The translations under genes were made by a program, and so were the position numbers. The notes below the pieces were generated by a model, which had not been told where the DNA came from, searched no databases, and was given only the letters and a program-made list of their open reading frames with translations. Source: Candidatus Hodarchaeota archaeon (GTDB lineage: Archaea > Asgardarchaeota > Heimdallarchaeia > Hodarchaeales > YT1-057). From it: a stretch of 14,174 bases of DNA. The DNA is taken from NCBI GenBank assembly GCA_016839955.1, contig JAEOTI010000662.1, positions 1-14,174 of the forward strand, written 5' to 3'. Positions 1-7,084 of the stretch are shown in pieces; positions within the stretch are counted from its first letter, which is position 1; each line of letters opens with the position of its first letter.

Positions 1-1158
1 GAAAATGTTAAACGCACCCCATTAACACAGTCATCAACCTTTTCAAAAATGACAGGCTGCAATGTCTATATAAAATATGAAAATCTTCAAAAAGCGGGCT
101 CTTTCAAGATTCGAGGGGCATATAACAAAATCGCTCATTTAGAGGAAGAGCAACGAAGAAAGGGAGTCGTTGCTGTTAGCACTGGTAATCATGCACAAGG
201 TGTAGCTCTTGCTGCGTCCTTATTTGACATTCCAGCAACTATTGTGATGCCAGAAGGGGCACCAATTCCTAAAATATTAGCTACAAAGGGATATGGAGGA
301 AATGTTATTCTCCATGGTTCAACCTTTGAAGATGCTTTCAATAAAGCAAAAGAAATTGAAAAAAATGAAGATAAAACTCTAATACATGCATTTGATGATC
401 TGTACATTGCTGCAGGCCAAGGAACAATTGGTTTGGAAATTCTTGAAGATCTTTCTGAAGTAGATGTCGTCATAGTACCCATTGGTGGAGGAGGGTTAAT
501 TTCCGGAATTGCTACAGCAATAAAATCAAAAAAACCTGAATGTAAGTTGATTGGTGTCCAAGCGAAGGAGATGGATGCTGCGGTTCAATCATTCCAAAAA
601 GGACACCTCGTAAAAACTGAACGAGGTTATACTATTGCGGATGGAATTGCTATCAAGAGTCCAAGTGAATTTACTTTTTCCGTTATTAAAACAAAAATTG
701 ATGAAGTCGTTACTGTAGATGAAGAAGAGATTGCTAAAGCGATTTTGTTGTTATTAGAGCGATGTAAGTCTGTCGCTGAGGGCGCAGGCGCGGTTTCACT
801 AGCAGCTTTACTCTTTCACGAAATTGCTCGAAAAGGGGAGAATGTTGTTGTGGTGTTGAGCGGAGGGAATATTGACATTACTATGATTGGAAAGATCATC
901 ACCCAAGGTTTGATCAAGGCAGGGAGATATATTGAAGTCAAAGTCCTAATAAAGGACAGACCTGGTGAAATGGCGGTTTTAACAAGGAAAATTGCTGATC
1001 TTGAGGCTAATATTATTGATTTGAACGTGGATCGTTATTCTACAAATGTGCCCTTCAATTATATTACTGTAGATCTAGCTTTAGAGACAAAAGGCCCAAG
1101 TCATTCAGAAGAAATCCTAGGAGAATTACAGAAAAAGTATCCTACTCGAAATAACTAA
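1..1158 (+). CDS. ilvA: Threonine ammonia-lyase (threonine dehydratase), 5'-truncated by the window edge
   Basis: A PLP enzyme converting L-threonine to 2-oxobutyrate and ammonia in the cytoplasm, feeding isoleucine synthesis or threonine breakdown. The frame is open from base 1, and the residues before the first visible ATG (base 49) already match the family (a TPL segment followed by a serine-rich stretch), so the real start lies upstream and 49 is not the start. Of 385 visible residues, the PLP lysine lies in SFKIRGA (visible residue 36), the substrate loop STGNHAQG at 60-67, the phosphate-binding GGGGL at 162-166 and SGGN at 287-290. A single ACT domain with the DRPGEM motif fills about 310-381. 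The length fits the short TdcB/IlvA type of about 400 residues, with one regulatory domain rather than two; allosteric control by an amino acid is therefore likely, but the ligand cannot be read. The family is certain; biosynthetic versus catabolic use is not. Confidence 0.93.
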   Translation, partial: ENVKRTPLTQSSTFSKMTGCNVYIKYENLQKAGSFKIRGAYNKIAHLEEEQRRKGVVAVSTGNHAQGVALAASLFDIPATIVMPEGAPIPKILATKGYGGNVILHGSTFEDAFNKAKEIEKNEDKTLIHAFDDLYIAAGQGTIGLEILEDLSEVDVVIVPIGGGGLISGIATAIKSKKPECKLIGVQAKEMDAAVQSFQKGHLVKTERGYTIADGIAIKSPSEFTFSVIKTKIDEVVTVDEEEIAKAILLLLERCKSVAEGAGAVSLAALLFHEIARKGENVVVVLSGGNIDITMIGKIITQGLIKAGRYIEVKVLIKDRPGEMAVLTRKIADLEANIIDLNVDRYSTNVPFNYITVDLALETKGPSHSEEILGELQKKYPTRNN

Positions 1159-1208
1159 CAAAATTTAGAACAAAATCACATCTACCCAGTGTGTATATTA
1201 TGATCTAT

Positions 1209-1215
1209 GAGGAGG
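1209..1215 (+). promoter_or_regulatory. Shine-Dalgarno site of the alkyltransferase-like gene
   Basis: The bases GAGGAGG end nine bases before the ATG at 1225. This is one of the strongest ribosome-binding sites in the window and fixes the start of the downstream gene. Confidence 0.75.
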
Positions 1216-1224
1216 ACGTAAATC

Positions 1225-1572
1225 ATGACAAGTCCTTTCTCTCAACAAGTGATAGACCTGATTAAAGAGATTCCATTAGGAAAAGTCGCTACTTATGGTC
1301 AGATTGCTAGAGCAGCGGGTAACTCTCGAGCTGCTCGGCAAGTTGCTTGGATTTTAAACTCATCTTCTGAGAAATATAACCTACCGTGGCATAGAGTGGT
1401 CAATGGTCGTGGAAAAATCTCCCTACCTCATGATCAGGGTTATGAAACCCAGAAGGAGTTATTGGAAAAAGAAGGTATTGTTTTCAGTTCTGCAGACATT
1501 ATTGATCTTTCTAGTTACCAACATGATTTTGTTTACTCACCAGAAAACACGTATAAAGGAGATCTAGTATAA
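1225..1572 (+). CDS. Alkyltransferase-like (ATL) DNA-damage recognition protein
   Basis: A 115-residue protein of the O6-alkylguanine-DNA alkyltransferase fold. TYGQIA (23-28) holds the tyrosine used to rotate the damaged base. NSRAARQV (33-40) is the recognition helix with the arginine finger. The active-site motif PCHRV of true transferases reads PWHRV here (54-58), so the reactive cysteine is a tryptophan. Known proteins of this kind (Schizosaccharomyces pombe Atl1, E. coli YbaZ/Atl) bind alkylated guanine without repairing it and mark it for nucleotide excision repair. The domain lacks the N-terminal domain of full MGMT, as is usual for ATLs. It follows the threonine ammonia-lyase by 66 bases on the same strand but has its own strong ribosome-binding site and no functional link to it. 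The family call is firm; the repair partner in this organism is unknown. Confidence 0.92.
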   Translation: MTSPFSQQVIDLIKEIPLGKVATYGQIARAAGNSRAARQVAWILNSSSEKYNLPWHRVVNGRGKISLPHDQGYETQKELLEKEGIVFSSADIIDLSSYQHDFVYSPENTYKGDLV

Positions 1573-1648
1573 ATCAATCTTATGGTAGAAGAGTTCCTAG
1601 ATTTGATGAAAAAAGGAAAAATCGAAAACTCATTGAGCTTTTCTGCTA

Positions 1649-3220
1649 TCACCTGTGAATTGATTTCTTAGTTAGATCCTTACTATCCTTAAAAAATACT
1701 TGTATTTCGTCGAGATAAGAAAGGACTCTTTCAATCTGAGCATTTTCATAGATTGAAGGATGTGACTCCTGTAACCGGTGGAAAAAACTGACCTGTTCCT
1801 GAAGAGTTTGGATTTCCTCTCGTGCTCTTTCTTCTAAAGGACCGATCCCTCGTTCACGAGCAAGATGCTCTGCGATTTCAAACTGTTTAATTGCCTCTTG
1901 GACTTGAAAAGAAGCTCGTTTGAGTAATGCACCAACAATCAAAGTTTCGATATAAGTTCCGTAAAGACGTTCACGTTTGCTGATTTCTTCTAGTTCCTTT
2001 ACTAATTGCTCGATCTTTGTTCGATGCTCGGGTAGTTTATCAAGAAGAAATATCCTGAGCAGGGTCTGGAGTTTAAATTGAATGGCTCTTATTTCAAGTT
2101 GAAAATTTGTAATTCGTGATGCTATTTCTCTAGCTTTGTCAGCAAGTTCTAACGCGGATCCAAGGTCATTTTGTTTTAGTTTTAGGAGAGTTTTCGATAA
2201 ATAATATCTAGCATCCACTATGGGTTGATTTTGGACCTCTTTCGCTTTAGATAATTCATAAACATAAGTTTCAGCTTCTTGAAATTGACCAGATGTAAGT
2301 AATGTTTGGGTTAAGTTATAAATAGCCCATGTGATGTCATTAGGATTACCTCGTTCTCTAAAAAGAGTAAGCCCTAACCGTTGATATTGTTCTGCTTTCT
2401 CTAAGTTACCTCGTGTCAAATAGACATTACCAATATTACTAATGGTAAGCGCTTTCTCTATCGGGAAATCTTCTGTTTCTTCAAAACTCTGCAAAGCTTT
2501 TTGGAAATATGCTTCAGCCTCATCTAGTTCTCCTTTTTGCAAATATAGATTTCCTAGATTCCCCAACGAATATCCAATTTGTTGTGGGATGTTTTCTCTC
2601 TCTAGGAGAGTAATTGCTCTTTTATGAAAGTCTACAGCTTGGTCAAGTTTCCCAAGCTTCCAAGAAATGATCCCAAGATTGTTCAAACACTGATGGATCC
2701 CTTTAAAATCCTTTATCTGCTCGCTTAACTTTAATGCTTGTTTTTGAAGGCCTTTAGCCTGAGTGAACTCCCCTTTTTGAGCAAATATTATCGCTAGACT
2801 GTTCAATGAAGTTGATGTTTCGCACGGCTCTCCGATTCTTTCTCGAATTTGGAGACTTTGTTCGTGAAACTGTTGTGACTCCTCAAAGTTCCCTTCATAT
2901 GCCCGAATCTCTCCTAAGTTGTGTAAAGCTTTTGCTTCACCAGTAAAATCTGATGGTTCTTGTCGAGATAGATTTAAAGCTGAGAGTGCATACTTTTCTG
3001 CCTCTGGAAGCTTTCCTAATCGCCAAAGACACTGACTGAGTTCATTATGACAAACAAGGAGTTCAGAATTTTTAGTTATATCAAGGGTGGAACAGTAATC
3101 CTTCAATAGGATAAGTGCTTCAGAGAGTTTTCCTTCTACTCTAAGGTCTCTAGCTCTTGAGATTTGTTCTGGAGTTGTCCCCCTTGATTTGTGATTCTCC
3201 ATTTTTTTCTCAGACTCCAT
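1649..3220 (-). CDS. Tetratricopeptide repeat (TPR) protein, scaffold type
   Basis: A soluble, all-helical protein of about 523 residues. From about residue 12 to 440 it consists of roughly eleven helix-turn-helix repeats with a period close to 40 residues, each showing the pattern of a small residue pair followed by G-[KNE]-[LF]-xEA and then a longer helix (for example NLGNLYLQKGELDEAEAYF). The 40-residue period resembles the kinesin-light-chain/LGN class of TPRs rather than the 34-residue class. No enzyme, DNA-binding or membrane domain is visible; the last 60 residues are charged helices. Such proteins act as protein-binding platforms, but no partner can be named. The frame can also begin at a TTG (3232) or a GTG (3223); I prefer the ATG at 3220, and a further ATG at 3202 is possible. 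No clear ribosome-binding site decides it. The gene is divergent from acetyl-CoA synthetase and converges on the ATL gene. Confidence 0.85.
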   Translation of the reverse strand: MESEKKMENHKSRGTTPEQISRARDLRVEGKLSEALILLKDYCSTLDITKNSELLVCHNELSQCLWRLGKLPEAEKYALSALNLSRQEPSDFTGEAKALHNLGEIRAYEGNFEESQQFHEQSLQIRERIGEPCETSTSLNSLAIIFAQKGEFTQAKGLQKQALKLSEQIKDFKGIHQCLNNLGIISWKLGKLDQAVDFHKRAITLLERENIPQQIGYSLGNLGNLYLQKGELDEAEAYFQKALQSFEETEDFPIEKALTISNIGNVYLTRGNLEKAEQYQRLGLTLFRERGNPNDITWAIYNLTQTLLTSGQFQEAETYVYELSKAKEVQNQPIVDARYYLSKTLLKLKQNDLGSALELADKAREIASRITNFQLEIRAIQFKLQTLLRIFLLDKLPEHRTKIEQLVKELEEISKRERLYGTYIETLIVGALLKRASFQVQEAIKQFEIAEHLARERGIGPLEERAREEIQTLQEQVSFFHRLQESHPSIYENAQIERVLSYLDEIQVFFKDSKDLTKKSIHR

Positions 3221-3568
3221 CACTTTGAGCAATTAGCAAACATATCATTAAAACCTACTATACCTTGAACCGGAGCTGATCGGTTATTTATTACTGCATG
3301 GATTCTTAACGAAATCGTCAACTAATTTACTTCTTCAAAGATATAGGGTCTAACATAATATTCACTCTATTCTTTTGTAAAGGATCGTTACATTAAGTAA
3401 TACTTTCTATCTTTAGAATGTACTTGTCTAACAGGAAATAATCAACCAAAACTATTTTTTCAAATCAAATTTAGTGATTGAAATGGTTCTTGGTTTTCTA
3501 ATAGGTGTTGATGCTATAAGAAAAGAGTTGATACATTTGCTCTCGCAAATCCTTCTAATAGCACTACA

Positions 3569-3575
3569 TTTATAG
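3569..3575 (+). promoter_or_regulatory. Candidate TATA box of acs
   Basis: The bases TTTATAG lie about 40 bases before the ATG at 3612. With the usual archaeal spacing of about 25 bases, transcription would begin near 3597, giving a leader of about 15 bases that just contains the GGAGG at 3600-3604. The upstream in-frame ATG at 3576 would then fall outside the transcript, which supports the later start. No experimental start site is known to me. Confidence 0.5.
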
Positions 3576-3599
3576 ATGAAATTTGTTACAAAATTCGAT

Positions 3600-3604
3600 G
3601 GAGG
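3600..3604 (+). promoter_or_regulatory. Shine-Dalgarno site that decides the acs start
   Basis: GGAGG ends seven bases before the ATG at 3612, ideal spacing. The ATG at 3576 in the same frame has no such site, so the protein most likely begins MSEDKLD. Confidence 0.75.
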
Positions 3605-3611
3605 ATACAAA

Positions 3612-5528
3612 ATGTCTGAAGATAAACTCGATACCTTACTACACGAAACACGTGTCTACGAACCTCCCCAAAGAATTATTGATAGTGCTTATATCAAGAA
3701 GGTTGAAGATTACCATAAAAGGGCTGAAGAAGACTTAGAAGCCTATTGGGATGAATGGGCAAAAAGCGAGCTCAAATGGTATGAACCTTATACCCAAGTT
3801 TTGGATGAATCCAACGCTCCTTTCTTCAAATGGTTTGTCAATGGTAAGACAAATGTTGTGCTTAATGCCCTCGATCGACATATGGGTACACCAGTAGAAA
3901 ATAAAATTGCGATCATTTATGAGGGCGAACCTGGAGATACGCGAAAAGTAACCTATAAGGAACTCAATGAAGAAGTTTGTAAATTTGCTAACGCATTAAA
4001 GAAACTTGGTGTGAAAAAAGGTGACTGTATTACTACTTATCTTCCGAACATAGTTGAGCATGCAGTTACGCTATTAGCTTCTGCTAAGATCGGTGCTATG
4101 CACTCAGTTGTCTACGCAGGTTTTTCTGCTGCTGCTTTGAAGGAACGGATCGATGATTCCCAAAGTAAAATTGTTGTAACATCTAATGGTCTTTACCGGC
4201 GGGGTAAAAAAATCCCTTTAAAGGCAACTATTGATGAGGCAGTTACTGAGACACCTAGTGTAGAAAAAGTTATCGTTGTGAACCGTATCGAAGATATGGA
4301 AGTAAATATGGGTGATAAAGACTTATGGTTTCACGAGATCGTAAAAGATGAACCCAATGAATGTGCAACCGAAGTAATGGACTCCTATGACCCTCTATTC
4401 ATTCTCTATACTTCCGGAACTACCTCAAAACCCAAAGGTGTGCTCCATGGACATGGAGGTTACCAAGTAGGAATCAGTCGAACTCTAAAATGGGTTTTTA
4501 ACATTCAAGAAGGCGATGTCTGGTGGTGTACAGCAGATCTTGGTTGGATCACTGGTCATAGTTACATTCTCTATGGTCCACTTATTTTGGGTACAACGAC
4601 ATTAATGTATGAATCAGTCCCTGATTTTCCTAATCCAGACCGATGGTGGGAACTTGTTGCTAAATATAAGGTTACACAATTCTATACGGCTCCAACAGCT
4701 ATTCGAGCAATTATGCGATATGGAGATGATTGGCCTACCAAACATGATCTTAGCAGTCTTCGACTTTTAGGCTCAGTAGGTGAACCGATCAATCCCGAAG
4801 CATGGATTTGGTACCACGAGATGATTGGGAAAGAACAATGCCCAATTATGGATACTTGGTGGCAAACAGAGACTGGAAGTTTCATGATTACTCCTGTCCC
4901 AACCCAAAAACTAAAACCGGGTTCTGCAACAAAGCCTTTCCCAGGAGTTTTCGCAGCCATCGTTGATGGTACTGGTAAAGAACTACCTGCTAATACTGGT
5001 GGTTTTTTGGTGATTAAACGTCCTTGGCCCTCAATGCTCCAAACTCTCTATAATAACCCCGATCGCTATGTGAAAACTTACTGGTCTGACATCAAAGTCG
5101 AGGGTAAAGCAGTTTACAAGACTGGAGATATGGCTCGTCAAGATGATGATGGTTATTTCTGGATCCAAGGTCGTGCAGATGATGTTGTCAATATTGCAGG
5201 TCATCGCATTGGTACCATGGAAGTTGAAAGTGCAGTAGTAAGTCATGAAGCAGTCGCAGAATCAGCGGTGATTGGTGTTCCAGATGAAATCCGTGGTGAA
5301 ATCCTCAAAGCTTTCGTAGTTCTTCGTCAGGGTTACGATAAAACAGATGAGCTTAAAATAGCCATTAAACAACACGTTCGAAAAGAAATCGGACCAATCG
5401 TCGTTTTCAAAGATATCGAGTTCATGGATGGTTTACCTAAAACTCGTTCTGGTAAAATCATGCGTCGTGTCTTAAAAGCGAAAGAACTTGGATTAGATAC
5501 AGGTGATACCTCAACTTTAGCGGATTAG
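3612..5528 (+). CDS. acs: Acetyl-CoA synthetase (AMP-forming)
   Basis: A cytoplasmic enzyme activating acetate with ATP to acetyl-AMP and then acetyl-CoA. With the start at 3612 it has 638 residues, close to the family's usual 640-660. The phosphate-binding loop YTSGTTSKPKG is at 266-276; it has serine where most relatives have the second glycine. DTWWQTETG (414-422) contains the tryptophans that limit the acyl pocket to acetate. YKTGD, followed by the hinge region and GRADDVVNIAGHRIG, marks the C-terminal domain. LPKTRSGK ends in the catalytic lysine (residue 615), the site acetylated to silence Acs in bacteria. An in-frame ATG at 3576 would add 12 residues but lies in the likely promoter. 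The gene stands alone on its strand, convergent with the tRNA-binding protein gene. Acetate is the probable substrate; propionate is possible. Confidence 0.95.
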   Translation: MSEDKLDTLLHETRVYEPPQRIIDSAYIKKVEDYHKRAEEDLEAYWDEWAKSELKWYEPYTQVLDESNAPFFKWFVNGKTNVVLNALDRHMGTPVENKIAIIYEGEPGDTRKVTYKELNEEVCKFANALKKLGVKKGDCITTYLPNIVEHAVTLLASAKIGAMHSVVYAGFSAAALKERIDDSQSKIVVTSNGLYRRGKKIPLKATIDEAVTETPSVEKVIVVNRIEDMEVNMGDKDLWFHEIVKDEPNECATEVMDSYDPLFILYTSGTTSKPKGVLHGHGGYQVGISRTLKWVFNIQEGDVWWCTADLGWITGHSYILYGPLILGTTTLMYESVPDFPNPDRWWELVAKYKVTQFYTAPTAIRAIMRYGDDWPTKHDLSSLRLLGSVGEPINPEAWIWYHEMIGKEQCPIMDTWWQTETGSFMITPVPTQKLKPGSATKPFPGVFAAIVDGTGKELPANTGGFLVIKRPWPSMLQTLYNNPDRYVKTYWSDIKVEGKAVYKTGDMARQDDDGYFWIQGRADDVVNIAGHRIGTMEVESAVVSHEAVAESAVIGVPDEIRGEILKAFVVLRQGYDKTDELKIAIKQHVRKEIGPIVVFKDIEFMDGLPKTRSGKIMRRVLKAKELGLDTGDTSTLAD

Positions 5529-5560
5529 GACTTTTGTCCGACTCCCTTTTTCCTTTTTCT
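5528..5560 (+). terminator. Candidate terminator of acs
   Basis: A short hairpin GGAC-TTTT-GTCC begins on the last base of the acs stop codon and is followed by two T5 tracts (5547-5551 and 5554-5558). T-rich tracts are the main termination signal in archaea, and the position just before the end of the convergent gene fits. Confidence 0.55.
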
Positions 5561-5564
5561 TAAC

Positions 5565-6248
5565 TCAATGTTTAATTAGGAACTCTCGAAGAAGATCCTC
5601 AATTGGACCAATATCAACATCTTTTTCCTTTAAGATATGGCCTACAGGGTCTGATCGAACCGAATCACTCACAAACATCGCTTCGCTAACGACACCACCG
5701 ACTTCCGAGGGTGGGACTAACGCAATTGCCAGGTTCATCCCCACTTTTACATTAATCAAGTTGGTAACGACAGTTAGAACCTTTTCACTGTCATGTACTT
5801 GGGTGATTACTAATTTTCCCTTTGATTTCATTATAGGGCTTATATTCTGAATTCGAGCAACTTTCAGGTCCACAGATCCACCTAATGTGTGTATATCTGC
5901 AGTTAAAGTTTCTGATAATTTCGCTAAAAACTGAAGAGACCACTCAATTCGACTTAATGCAAGGTTAGAAGGAGTTTCTGGAACTTTTTCTTGTTTAATT
6001 TGTTTTAAAAGACGCTGACCAAATTCTACTAGTTTCAAAACATTTAAGTCTTTAGCTAAATCAGTCGGAGGTTGGTAAGAATACTTTACTGTCATAATTG
6101 CAGACTTTGCTTTCGAAATTACGTTTTGGAGATCAGGTTTTGAAATTTCTAGTCGGATTGGTATCTTCTGCCTGAAATTATCCTGTAACGTACCGATTGC
6201 TCTTTCTGCAAGCAACAACCGTGGGTCTTTCGCTGATTCATAGGTCAA
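5565..6248 (-). CDS. Protein with C-terminal tRNA-binding (EMAPII/Arc1p-type) OB-fold domain
   Basis: A 227-residue soluble protein. Residues 125-227 match the tRNA-binding domain found in Arc1p, EMAPII, CsaA and the C-terminus of bacterial methionyl-tRNA synthetase. VDLKVARI opens the first strand, NLINVKVG follows at about 163-170, and the core LxPxxxxGxxSxxM lies at 177-191; the usual S-x-G-M reads SEAM here. Such domains bind the tRNA elbow and often assist aminoacyl-tRNA synthetases. Residues 1-120 are mostly helical with no family that I recognise, and no catalytic motifs; they may be a docking domain. The start is a TTG, preceded at good spacing by GGTGA, which pairs with the archaeal 16S tail; a stop codon lies three codons upstream in frame, so no longer start exists. 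It converges with acs and is divergent from the small membrane protein gene. The function is inferred from the domain alone. Confidence 0.78.
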   Translation of the reverse strand: MTYESAKDPRLLLAERAIGTLQDNFRQKIPIRLEISKPDLQNVISKAKSAIMTVKYSYQPPTDLAKDLNVLKLVEFGQRLLKQIKQEKVPETPSNLALSRIEWSLQFLAKLSETLTADIHTLGGSVDLKVARIQNISPIMKSKGKLVITQVHDSEKVLTVVTNLINVKVGMNLAIALVPPSEVGGVVSEAMFVSDSVRSDPVGHILKEKDVDIGPIEDLLREFLIKH

Positions 6249-6270
6249 TATACTTCACCCTATTTTTCAT
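6238..6270 (-). other. Short upstream ORF overlapping the tRNA-binding protein start
   Basis: On the minus strand GGAGG (6278-6274) stands three bases before an ATG (6270) that opens a ten-codon frame ending in TGA at 6238. It overlaps the first eleven bases of the downstream gene in another frame. It could couple or modulate translation of the TTG-started gene. The close spacing of the ribosome site and the tiny size make it uncertain. Confidence 0.3.
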
Positions 6271-6630
6271 AATCCTCCAAATTTCTTAGTTTCTCTGTTT
6301 TTCCCATCAAAACGTTCACTTGAAGGGTTAAAAATTCTTTTAAATGGATTTAATCGGAGTTTAACCTGATATTTTTCTACTAATCTTTGTTTCTTTTTCT
6401 TAATTGGAAAAAGTCTAAGGTTTCAAATAGGCTTTAAACTGGATAGAGAGGCCTTCTGTTATAATAGTAGAAGTTGCTAGAAATCATCCACGAACTGAAA
6501 GTCCAGTCTATGGCTCTTGGGATGTCCTGAAACCCGATTACCTTTTTGAATAATATAAATAAATGGCAAACTGGAACCTTAGTTAAACTTAGATATATCT
6601 AAACAATTATTATCTTAGTGGTGCAGAAAT
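6249..6630. other. Divergent intergenic region with an unassigned open patch
   Basis: The 382 bases separate two divergent genes. The outer parts are AT-rich promoter sequence. An inner patch (about 6431-6553) looks richer in G and C and is open for about 40 codons on the plus strand without ATG, GTG or TTG at its beginning; the complementary strand is open as well. I recognise neither translation. It may be a gene remnant, an untranslated RNA or chance. No tRNA-like cloverleaf or C/D-box pair was found. Confidence 0.4.
6589..6602 (+). promoter_or_regulatory. Palindromic TATA-containing promoter element
   Basis: TTAGATATATCTAA is a perfect 14-base palindrome containing a TATA-like core. It ends 28 bases before the TTG start at 6631, so transcription would begin about ten bases before the start codon. 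It can be read as the promoter of the membrane protein gene; the symmetry may also serve a regulator. Confidence 0.4.
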
Positions 6631-7053
6631 TTGGGCGGTATCAAAACAATAAATCGAGATGAAGAGATTGCAGAGTTCATAAGTGGATGGAAAATTCCGG
6701 AATATGTTTTATTGATAGTTGCACTATTTTTTCTGTTTTTTATTGGACCTCTCTTTATTTTTCAAATAATTAGTCTGATTATGTTTTGGCAATTATACCG
6801 AGCTAATATGGGTTATGTTCGGGTAGACCCATTAGGTGTGACAATTTCAAGTGGTACGAGACCTAGCTTTGCTTCTTGGAAGTATATAGAAAAATTTAAG
6901 ACTCGTCGCAGGAGAAAAGGTCAAATAATTTCCATTCACATTATTACTACGACTGGAAGAAAGTATAAGATCAGCCGGGCTAATTGGGGATATAATGGCC
7001 TTAAAGTCATTCTGAAAGAACTTGAAACTAAATATAATGATTGGTACGAATAA
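6631..7053 (+). CDS. Small membrane protein with PH-like cytoplasmic domain
   Basis: A 140-residue protein that I cannot assign to a named family with confidence. Residues 1-24 are polar. Residues 25-56 are strongly hydrophobic with a central glycine-proline, which suggests a re-entrant hairpin or two closely packed membrane segments. The rest is a soluble beta-rich domain ending in a helix, with the layout of bacterial PH-like domains: VRVDPLGVTI, then FASWKYIEKF, a basic patch TRRRRKG, ITTTGRKYKIS and a C-terminal amphipathic helix. Membrane proteins of this layout are widespread and mostly uncharacterised. The frame starts at TTG; a stop codon lies at 6616-6618, no other start fits, and the first in-frame ATG lies after most of the membrane segment. 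There is no strong ribosome-binding site, so a leaderless or near-leaderless message is plausible. Fold assignment is by pattern only. Confidence 0.65.
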   Translation: MGGIKTINRDEEIAEFISGWKIPEYVLLIVALFFLFFIGPLFIFQIISLIMFWQLYRANMGYVRVDPLGVTISSGTRPSFASWKYIEKFKTRRRRKGQIISIHIITTTGRKYKISRANWGYNGLKVILKELETKYNDWYE

Positions 7054-7084
7054 CAAGAAAGAATTCTACAAGTTCATATTGATG

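Larger units (their letters stand above)
3221..3611. other. Divergent intergenic region between the TPR gene and acs
   Basis: About 390 AT-rich bases with no gene that I can support. On the plus strand the end nearest acs holds a TATA-like box and a ribosome-binding site. On the minus strand an AATAAATAA run at about 3284-3292 could be the TATA element for the TPR gene, leaving a leader of some 40 bases. No RNA gene or convincing operator was seen. Confidence 0.5.

Noticed and set aside
49..51. ATG at 49 as the start of threonine ammonia-lyase
   Set aside because: The frame is open to base 1, and the residues before it match the family's N-terminal substrate segment, so the gene is cut by the window edge.
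1582..1671. A 29-codon plus-strand frame between the ATL gene and the TPR gene
   Set aside because: It has no ribosome-binding site, overlaps the TPR gene's 3' end, and its translation resembles nothing known; chance is likelier.
4682..5246. Minus-strand open frames inside acs
   Set aside because: They are antisense to a strongly conserved enzyme and show no protein-like motifs or start signals.
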